This document shows positions 1 through 5,551 of a stretch of 5,551 nt of DNA, in pieces. Made by a program: the position numbers and the translations under genes. The stretch's first letter is position 1; every line of letters begins with the position of its first letter. This DNA comes from Candidatus Omnitrophota bacterium (GTDB lineage: Bacteria; Omnitrophota; Gorgyraeia; Gygaellales; Profunditerraquicolaceae): NCBI GenBank assembly GCA_018818365.1, contig JAHISH010000052.1:1-5551 (forward strand), in the 5' to 3' direction. The notes below the pieces were generated by a model that was not told the origin of the DNA, did no database searches, and saw only the letters and a program-made list of their open reading frames with translations.

Positions 1-624
<624 letters not shown>

Positions 625-625
625 A

Positions 626-3600
626 ATGGAAGAAATCCTCACATTTGATACGATTAGTATTAGGATTGCGTCACCACAGATAATCAAGTCTTGGTCCAAA
701 GGTGAGATTCGGAAAGCCGAAACAATCAATTACCGGACCTTAAAACCTGAAAAAGACGGCCTTTTCTGCGAAAAGATATTCGGTCCGGTACGTGACTGGG
801 AATGTAATTGCGGGAAATATAAAGGTATAAAGTTTAAAGGAATTACTTGTGATCGTTGCGGGGTTACGGTTGACCGCTCCTCAGTGCGTCGAGAACGCAT
901 GGGGCATATCGAATTGGCGGCACCGGTAACGCACATTTGGTTCTTTAAAGCGGTCCCTAGCCGTATATCTGCGCTTTTGGATATCGGACTACGTGATTTG
1001 GAGAAAGTAATCTATTACGAAGAGTACGTCGTGGTCGATCCGGGTAGTACCCCGCTTAAGAAAAAGGAATTGCTTACGGAAGAGAAATATCAGGAAGCGC
1101 TGAATAAATACGGGGTTAATTTTAAGGCGAAGATCGGCGCGGAAGCCATAAAAGATTTACTCAAAGAGCTGGATATTGAAGCATATTGTCGTAAACTAAG
1201 ACGCGATCTCGATAAATCACTCGATAAATCAAAAGAGGCGGTCTCTAACCGAAAAGGATTTAAGAGCTTGCGTATTATCGAAGACTTTAAGAAGTCAGGG
1301 AATCGCCCAGAATGGATGATTCTGGAAATTTTACCGGTTATCCCTCCTGATCTACGCCCTTTAGTCCCCCTTGACGGTGGACGATTCGCTACTTCCGACC
1401 TCAATGATTTATACCGGCGCGTCATTAACAGGAATAACCGACTGAAGAAGCTCATGGAACTGAATGCCCCTGAGATTATTATTCGCAATGAAAAGCGGAT
1501 GCTTCAGGAGGCAGTCGATGCGCTTTTGGATAACGGAAGACATGGGAAAGCGGTTATCGGAGCCAATAGCCGTCCTTTAAAGTCACTTTCCGATATGTTA
1601 AAAGGAAAACAAGGTAGATTCAGACAGAACCTTTTAGGAAAACGAGTGGATTATTCAGGTCGTTCGGTTATCGTGGTAGGTCCGGAATTGAAACTTAATG
1701 AATGCGGCTTGCCGAAACAAATGGCCTTGGAATTATTTGAGCCTTTTATTATTAAAAAATTACGAGAAAAGGGATTTGTGCATACGATTAAAGGTGCGCG
1801 CAGGATGGTTGAACGTGGAAAGATTGAAGTGTGGGATATTCTTGACGATGTGATTAAAGATCATCCTATCCTTTTGAACCGTGCACCGACCCTTCACCGT
1901 TTAGGCATCCAGGCCTTCCAACCTCGTCTTATCGAAGGAAAATCAATAAAGATACACCCCTTGGTCTGTACTGCGTTTAATGCTGATTTTGACGGGGACC
2001 AAATGGCAGTCCATGTGCCTCTATCCCTAGAATCCCAGTTAGAAGCAAAGCTTTTGATGCTTTCTACCAATAACGTATTCTCGCCCGCTGATGGCAGGCC
2101 GATTGTTACCCCTACGCAAGATATTATTCTTGGGGTAGCCTATATGAGCAAGGAGAAATCGGGTGCCAAAGGGGAAGGTACTTCATTTGCGAATACGCAA
2201 GAAGTCTCGATTGCCTATGATGACGGAGCCGTTGCTTTGCACACTAAGATAAAGGTGCGTATCGAAAAGTTATTCGATTTTGAGGAGAAGAAGGTTATCG
2301 AAGGCACGCAATTGCTTGCGACGACCGTTGGCAAGGTACTATTCAATGAAATCATTCCCGAAGGGTTTGGATTTTTGAATATTGAATTGAATAAAAGCAA
2401 GGTCGCAGAGATAGTCACCGAATGCTATAAGCGTTTCGGACACAGCGCGACCATTACGTTGTTGGATGATATTAAGAGGCTCGGCTTTGAGATGGCAACG
2501 ATTGGGGGTATTTCTATTGGGATCGATGATTTGCAGGTGCCGGAGGCTAAAAAAGAAGTGCTCAAAGACGCAAAAGAACTGGTCGCCAAAGTTGAAGATC
2601 AATACCGCAAAGGAGTCATTACTGACAGTGAACGCAAAAGTAAGATTATTGATATATGGACCCATGCGACGGATAGTATCTCCGATCATCTTTTTAAGAA
2701 CATGGACCCATTCAATCCCATCTTCTTAATGGCTGATTCTGGTGCCCGTGGGTCGAGGTTGCAGGTACGTCAGCTCGCCGGGATGAGAGGTTTGATGGCG
2801 AAGCCTTCCGGAGAGATTATTGAAAGTCCTATTACTGCCAATTTCCGAGAAGGGTTAAACGTGTTGGAGTATTTTATTTCTACACACGGCGCACGTAAGG
2901 GTTTAGCGGATACCGCGCTTAAGACCGCAGATGCGGGGTATTTGACTCGCCGTTTGGTAGATGTCGCGCAGGAAGTTATCGTAAGCGATATAGATTGCGG
3001 GACTTTAAACGGCATTACCGTTTCTCCGATTATTGAAGGAGACGAGGTCGTAGTGGAATTGAAGGATCGTATCGTGGGAAGGGTCGCGTTGGATAATATC
3101 GTAGACATTATTACTGATGCGGTCATTGTCGAGTCCGGAAGTGATATTACCGGAGAAAAAGCAGATATGATCGACAAATTAGGTATCGAAAAGATTCGTA
3201 TCCGCAGTGTACTCACGTGTGAAGCGGGCAGAGGGGTGTGCACCAAGTGCTACGGCAGGAATTTGGCTACGGGAAGAATGGTAGAATTAGGAGAGGCCGT
3301 AGGGGTTATTGCCGCACAGAGTATCGGCGAGCCCGGCACCCAGCTGACGATGAGGACCTTCCATATCGGGGGAACCGCGTCAAGGACCGTAGAACAATCC
3401 GTGGCGAAGTCCAAGAATCAAGGTTTTATTAAATATCATAGTCTGCGTGTTACTAGGAAGAACAAAGAATTTGTAGTGTTGAATAGAAATGGCTCTATTA
3501 GTATCAATGATAAACAAGGAAGGGAATTGGAGAGGTATCAGCTTCCGCAGGGGTCCTTCATTAGTATTGCCGATGGCGAAGAAATAACGAAAGGTATCGC

Positions 3601-4648
3601 GTTCGCCAGATGGGATCCGTATACCATTCCCGTATTGACTGAAGTAAGCGGCATAGTGCGCTATGAGGATTTAAAAGAAAACGTGACCATGCGCGAAGAA
3701 ATTAATCCGGTCACTAAGCTGTCCGAGCGCGTGGTGGTTGAGCATAAGGCGGAATTCCACCCGCAGATCATTATTCTTGATAACAGTAAAGCAGTACTGG
3801 GGATTTATCCCATTCCGATGGGAGCCCATGTTATGGCCAAAGACGGACAAAGTATGAATGCAGGTGACCTTTTGGCGAAAATTCCACGTTTAGTAGTAAA
3901 AACAAGGGATATTACCGGGGGACTTCCTCGCGTGGCTGAGCTTTTTGAGGCCCGTAGGCCAAAAGATCCGGCGGTAATCAGTGAAATCGACGGCTTTGTG
4001 GAATTCGGAGAGACCAAGAAGGGCCAGCGGGTTATTATTGTGAAGTCAGTGACCGGAATGGAGCACGAGTATGTGATTCCGCACGGCAAGCATCCTAACG
4101 TGTATAAAGGAGATAAGGTAGCTGCAGGACAGCAATTAACCGATGGGCCAGTAGTACTTCAAGACATCTTACGTGTCTGCGGGGATAAAATCCTGCAAGA
4201 ATATTTGGCTAATGAAGTGCAGGAAGTATACCGTCTGCAGGGAGTACGCATTAACGATAAGCATATTGAGCTTATTATCAGGCAGATGCTAAAAAAAATA
4301 AAGATTGAAGATTCGGGTGATACTGAGTTCTTGGCAACACAACAAGTGGATAAATGGAAGTTTCAGAAAGAGAACTCTCGGGTAATAAAGAAAGGCGGAA
4401 AACCCGCGCAGGCGACTCCGCTTCTTTTGGGTATTACCAAAGCATCTCTTACGACTGAGAGTTTCATTTCCGCGGCAAGTTTTCAGGAGACTACACGGGT
4501 CTTGACCGACGCGGCAACTTCAGGTAAATCTGATGAATTATTCGGCTTAAAGGAAAATGTGATTGTGGGGCACCTGATTCCCGCAGGGACAGGGTTTCGT
4601 ACCCACCGTGATATCTCAGTCGTAAAATTAGACGAGAGTAAGACGTAA
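626..4648 (+). CDS. rpoC: RNA polymerase beta' subunit, full length with SI3-type trigger-loop insertion
   Basis: This is the catalytic beta' subunit (1340 aa; E. coli 1407) and it is complete. The N-terminal zinc site is C60, C62, C75 and C78. The clamp and switch region includes [13 protein letters not shown] (337-349) and [16 protein letters not shown] (416-431). The active-site motif NADFDGD is at 452-458, with Mg2+-binding Asp454, Asp456 and Asp458. The F-loop region follows at about 704-745, with RL at 711-712 where E. coli has AA. The bridge helix is about 747-777, the second zinc site is C791, C865, C872 and C875, and the trigger loop holds TMRTFHIGG (908-916) with the catalytic-type His913. 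Residues of about 920-1090 align with E. coli SI3, then the trigger-loop region resumes at DITGGLPRV. The C-terminal block [20 protein letters not shown] is intact. The acidic tail of E. coli beyond the IPAGTG motif is absent. All residues expected for activity are present. Two oddities are a 12-bp tandem duplication (LDKS twice, residues 195-202) and an A8 tract over codons 1222-1225. Confidence 0.99.
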   Translation: MEEILTFDTISIRIASPQIIKSWSKGEIRKAETINYRTLKPEKDGLFCEKIFGPVRDWECNCGKYKGIKFKGITCDRCGVTVDRSSVRRERMGHIELAAPVTHIWFFKAVPSRISALLDIGLRDLEKVIYYEEYVVVDPGSTPLKKKELLTEEKYQEALNKYGVNFKAKIGAEAIKDLLKELDIEAYCRKLRRDLDKSLDKSKEAVSNRKGFKSLRIIEDFKKSGNRPEWMILEILPVIPPDLRPLVPLDGGRFATSDLNDLYRRVINRNNRLKKLMELNAPEIIIRNEKRMLQEAVDALLDNGRHGKAVIGANSRPLKSLSDMLKGKQGRFRQNLLGKRVDYSGRSVIVVGPELKLNECGLPKQMALELFEPFIIKKLREKGFVHTIKGARRMVERGKIEVWDILDDVIKDHPILLNRAPTLHRLGIQAFQPRLIEGKSIKIHPLVCTAFNADFDGDQMAVHVPLSLESQLEAKLLMLSTNNVFSPADGRPIVTPTQDIILGVAYMSKEKSGAKGEGTSFANTQEVSIAYDDGAVALHTKIKVRIEKLFDFEEKKVIEGTQLLATTVGKVLFNEIIPEGFGFLNIELNKSKVAEIVTECYKRFGHSATITLLDDIKRLGFEMATIGGISIGIDDLQVPEAKKEVLKDAKELVAKVEDQYRKGVITDSERKSKIIDIWTHATDSISDHLFKNMDPFNPIFLMADSGARGSRLQVRQLAGMRGLMAKPSGEIIESPITANFREGLNVLEYFISTHGARKGLADTALKTADAGYLTRRLVDVAQEVIVSDIDCGTLNGITVSPIIEGDEVVVELKDRIVGRVALDNIVDIITDAVIVESGSDITGEKADMIDKLGIEKIRIRSVLTCEAGRGVCTKCYGRNLATGRMVELGEAVGVIAAQSIGEPGTQLTMRTFHIGGTASRTVEQSVAKSKNQGFIKYHSLRVTRKNKEFVVLNRNGSISINDKQGRELERYQLPQGSFISIADGEEITKGIAFARWDPYTIPVLTEVSGIVRYEDLKENVTMREEINPVTKLSERVVVEHKAEFHPQIIILDNSKAVLGIYPIPMGAHVMAKDGQSMNAGDLLAKIPRLVVKTRDITGGLPRVAELFEARRPKDPAVISEIDGFVEFGETKKGQRVIIVKSVTGMEHEYVIPHGKHPNVYKGDKVAAGQQLTDGPVVLQDILRVCGDKILQEYLANEVQEVYRLQGVRINDKHIELIIRQMLKKIKIEDSGDTEFLATQQVDKWKFQKENSRVIKKGGKPAQATPLLLGITKASLTTESFISAASFQETTRVLTDAATSGKSDELFGLKENVIVGHLIPAGTGFRTHRDISVVKLDESKT
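1208..1231 (+). repeat. Perfect 12-bp tandem repeat (two copies) inside rpoC
   Basis: The unit CTCGATAAATCA occurs twice head to tail (1208-1219 and 1220-1231) without mismatch. It is in codon phase and encodes Leu-Asp-Lys-Ser twice (residues 195-202). It sits in the variable helical segment between LRRD and SGNRPEWM of the beta' N-terminal region. It keeps the frame, so the gene stays intact. Confidence 0.95.
4291..4298 (+). other. A8 homopolymer in rpoC, phased as A AAA AAA
   Basis: Eight consecutive A residues cover the end of codon 1222 (CTA), two AAA Lys codons and the first base of ATA. In the zero frame this reads as the heptamer A AAA AAA, a form known to permit ribosomal slippage. 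TAA at 4299-4301 closes the +1 frame at once, and TGA at 4306-4308 closes the -1 frame after three codons. Whether any slippage occurs cannot be told from sequence. The tract may simply reflect the choice of AAA for the basic RQMLKK segment. Confidence 0.6.
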
Positions 4649-4670
4649 AAAAGAAAACGAGTAAAAAGAA

Positions 4671-4676
4671 AGAGGA
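4671..4676 (+). promoter_or_regulatory. rpsL ribosome binding site, closely spaced
   Basis: AGAGGA precedes the rpsL ATG with only 3 bases between its last A and the start (4 after the GAGG core), which is shorter than the usual 5-9. The start is nevertheless secure, because the encoded [12 protein letters not shown] matches the canonical S12 N-terminus. The whole 31-base rpoC-rpsL spacer is purine-rich and has no inverted repeat followed by a U-run, so no terminator is indicated. Confidence 0.6.
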
Positions 4677-4679
4677 ATA

Positions 4680-5051
4680 ATGCCGACGATTTCACAACTG
4701 ATCAAATTTGGGCGAATCTCTAAGAAGAAAAAATCAAAATCACCCGCGCTTAAGGATTGTCCGCAGAGACGAGGAGTATGTCTTCAGGTTCGTACGATGA
4801 CGCCTAAAAAACCGAACTCCGCGCTGCGTAAAGTTGCCAGGGTGCGTTTAACTACGGGGATAGAAGTTACTTCCTATATTCCCGGGGAAGGGCATAATCT
4901 TCAGGAGCATTCTATCGTATTGGTCAGAGGTGGCCGTGTAAAAGATTTACCTGGCGTGCGCTATCATATTGTGCGCGGCACGTTGGATACCGCGGGGGTC
5001 AATCAACGTAAAAAATCACGTTCCAAGTATGGAGCCAAGAGGCCAAAATAG
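4680..5051 (+). CDS. rpsL: 30S ribosomal protein S12
   Basis: S12 (123 aa, the normal bacterial length) sits at the 30S decoding centre and takes part in checking codon-anticodon pairing. The N-terminus [12 protein letters not shown] is followed by a Lys-rich extension (KKKKSKS, 15-21). Then come CPQRRGVC (27-34), the signature [17 protein letters not shown] (41-57), [10 protein letters not shown] (69-78), [13 protein letters not shown] (84-96) and a basic tail ending SKYGAKRPK. The streptomycin-relevant positions are wild type: Lys43 and Lys44 (K42/K43 in mature E. coli numbering) and Lys88. Asp89, the residue that RimO methylthiolates in E. coli, is also present. The gene follows rpoC by 31 bases with no visible terminator or promoter, so it is probably read from the rpoBC transcript. 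rpsG follows 45 bases later, giving the usual start of the str operon. Confidence 0.99.
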   Translation: MPTISQLIKFGRISKKKKSKSPALKDCPQRRGVCLQVRTMTPKKPNSALRKVARVRLTTGIEVTSYIPGEGHNLQEHSIVLVRGGRVKDLPGVRYHIVRGTLDTAGVNQRKKSRSKYGAKRPK

Positions 5052-5082
5052 AAGAATAAACCAATATAACTGCCTGCAAGGT

Positions 5083-5089
5083 AAGAGAG
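5083..5089 (+). promoter_or_regulatory. Probable rpsG ribosome binding site
   Basis: AAGAGAG lies 7 bases before the rpsG ATG and is the best-placed purine-rich match. A closer sequence match, AAGG at 5078-5081, is about 15 bases away and probably too far. An in-frame TAA at 5082-5084 rules out any earlier rpsG start within the spacer, so the ATG at 5097 is fixed. Confidence 0.5.
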
Positions 5090-5096
5090 CGATCGT

Positions 5097-5551
5097 ATGA
5101 GAAGAAGAAGAGTAGCTGAACGAGTAGTTCCTGAGGACCCGAAATATAATAGTAAGGTTGTTGCCAAGTTTATTAACATGGTAATGCTCGAGGGGAAAAA
5201 ATCTACCGCCGAAAAGATTGTCTATGGGGCCTTTGAGATAGTCAAAAAAACGCTTAATGAACAAGATGTCTTGAAGATTTTTTATAAGGCTCTTGATAAT
5301 GCACGACCTCGGCTTGAAGTAAAACCTCGTCGTGTCGGTGGGGCCACGTATCAAGTCCCTATTGAAGTACGCCAGGAACGCGGCACCTCGATTGCGTTTC
5401 GTTGGATTCGTGATTTTGCAAAGAATAAAAAAGGGAAATCCATGCGCGATAAGCTTGCGGATGAGATCATGGCAGCCTATCGCGGGGAAGGTGCGGCAAT
5501 CAAGAAACGCGACGATACGCACAAGATGGCAGAAGCAAACAAAGCATTTGC
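5097..5551 (+). CDS. rpsG: 30S ribosomal protein S7, 3' end cut by the window edge
   Basis: S7 binds the 3' major domain of 16S rRNA, nucleates assembly of the 30S head and lies near the E site. The frame is open from the ATG to the window end, giving 151 codons plus two bases. Bacterial S7 is usually about 155-156 aa, so only a few residues (typically ending in HYRW) are missing. N-terminal basic residues (RRRR, 2-5) precede KFINMVMLEGKKSTAEKIVY (24-43). The family signature RRVGGATYQVPIEV (78-91) forms the rRNA-binding beta-hairpin region, and then come RWIRDFA (102-108) and the C-terminal HKMAEANKAF. The start is fixed by an in-frame stop at 5082-5084 and by the family N-terminus. Codons 2-5 are all AGA, while the other 12 visible arginines all use CGN codons. 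In E. coli, S7 represses its own operon by binding the rpsL-rpsG spacer. Here that spacer is only 45 bases and no clear matching structure is seen. Confidence 0.98.
   Translation, partial: MRRRRVAERVVPEDPKYNSKVVAKFINMVMLEGKKSTAEKIVYGAFEIVKKTLNEQDVLKIFYKALDNARPRLEVKPRRVGGATYQVPIEVRQERGTSIAFRWIRDFAKNKKGKSMRDKLADEIMAAYRGEGAAIKKRDDTHKMAEANKAF

Noticed and set aside
1090..1488. 132-codon minus-strand open frame inside rpoC
   Set aside because: It is antisense to the conserved beta' N-terminal region and its Ser/Arg-rich translation resembles no known family.
2466..2729. 87-codon plus-strand open frame overlapping rpoC in another frame
   Set aside because: The rpoC frame here is conserved and uninterrupted. 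The alternative product is a basic low-information peptide with no convincing Shine-Dalgarno seen.
2770..3246. 158-codon open frame on the minus strand inside rpoC
   Set aside because: It lies opposite the invariant bridge-helix region of beta'. It is Ser/Thr/Ile-rich, as expected of an antisense shadow, and has no recognisable domain.
4777..4951. Possible streptomycin-resistance substitutions in S12
   Set aside because: Lys43, Lys44 and Lys88 are all the common wild-type residues, so no resistance allele is indicated.
5071..5083. Small hairpin (about 5 bp with a 3-base loop) in the rpsL-rpsG spacer as a possible S7 autoregulatory site
   Set aside because: The stem is very short, includes a G-U pair and does not resemble the larger E. 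coli S7 target. A spacer of 45 bases will contain such pairings by chance.
5090..5095. CGATCG palindrome just before the rpsG start as an operator
   Set aside because: A single 6-base palindrome is expected by chance, and an operator between two co-transcribed ribosomal genes is unlikely.
5016..5522. 168-codon open frame on the minus strand opposite rpsL end and rpsG
   Set aside because: It is wholly antisense to the conserved S7 frame, its translation has no recognisable family features, and it arises from codon bias of the sense gene.

Overview
The window is a stretch of core bacterial housekeeping DNA, all on the + strand. It holds the 3' end of rpoB (RNA polymerase beta), a complete rpoC (beta'), a complete rpsL (ribosomal protein S12), and an rpsG (ribosomal protein S7) cut by the right edge a few codons before its expected end. 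Every base lies in one of these genes or in a spacer of 1, 31 or 45 bases. There are no RNA genes, mobile elements, CRISPR arrays or long unexplained stretches.

Layout: rpoB ends at 624 and rpoC starts at 626, so the two are probably translationally coupled. rpoC ends at 4648. A purine-rich 31-base spacer with no visible terminator or promoter leads to rpsL (4680-5051). A 45-base spacer then leads to rpsG at 5097. The RNA polymerase genes thus run directly into the start of the str operon. This order is common in bacteria, although E. coli has the two operons apart. By family knowledge fusA and/or tuf often follow, but they lie outside the window.

How the genes work together: beta and beta' form the catalytic core of RNA polymerase. 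S12 and S7 are 30S proteins, S12 in the decoding centre and S7 in the head near the E site. Co-transcription would tie synthesis of the transcription and translation machinery together.

Organism: a bacterium of moderate GC. Beta' carries an insertion in the trigger loop that aligns with E. coli SI3, and it lacks the large Thermus-type insertion in the N-terminal region. This points to a Gram-negative-type (diderm) lineage and away from Firmicutes or Actinobacteria. The flavour of the beta' N-terminus and of S12 suggests the PVC/Omnitrophota neighbourhood. That placement rests on remembered sequence patterns, not on a search, and is tentative.

No novel system was found. The observations worth a second look are small: a perfect 12-bp in-frame tandem duplication in rpoC, an in-phase A8 slippery-type tract near the rpoC 3' end with stops in both alternative frames, and a block of four AGA codons opening an rpsG whose other visible arginines are all CGN.
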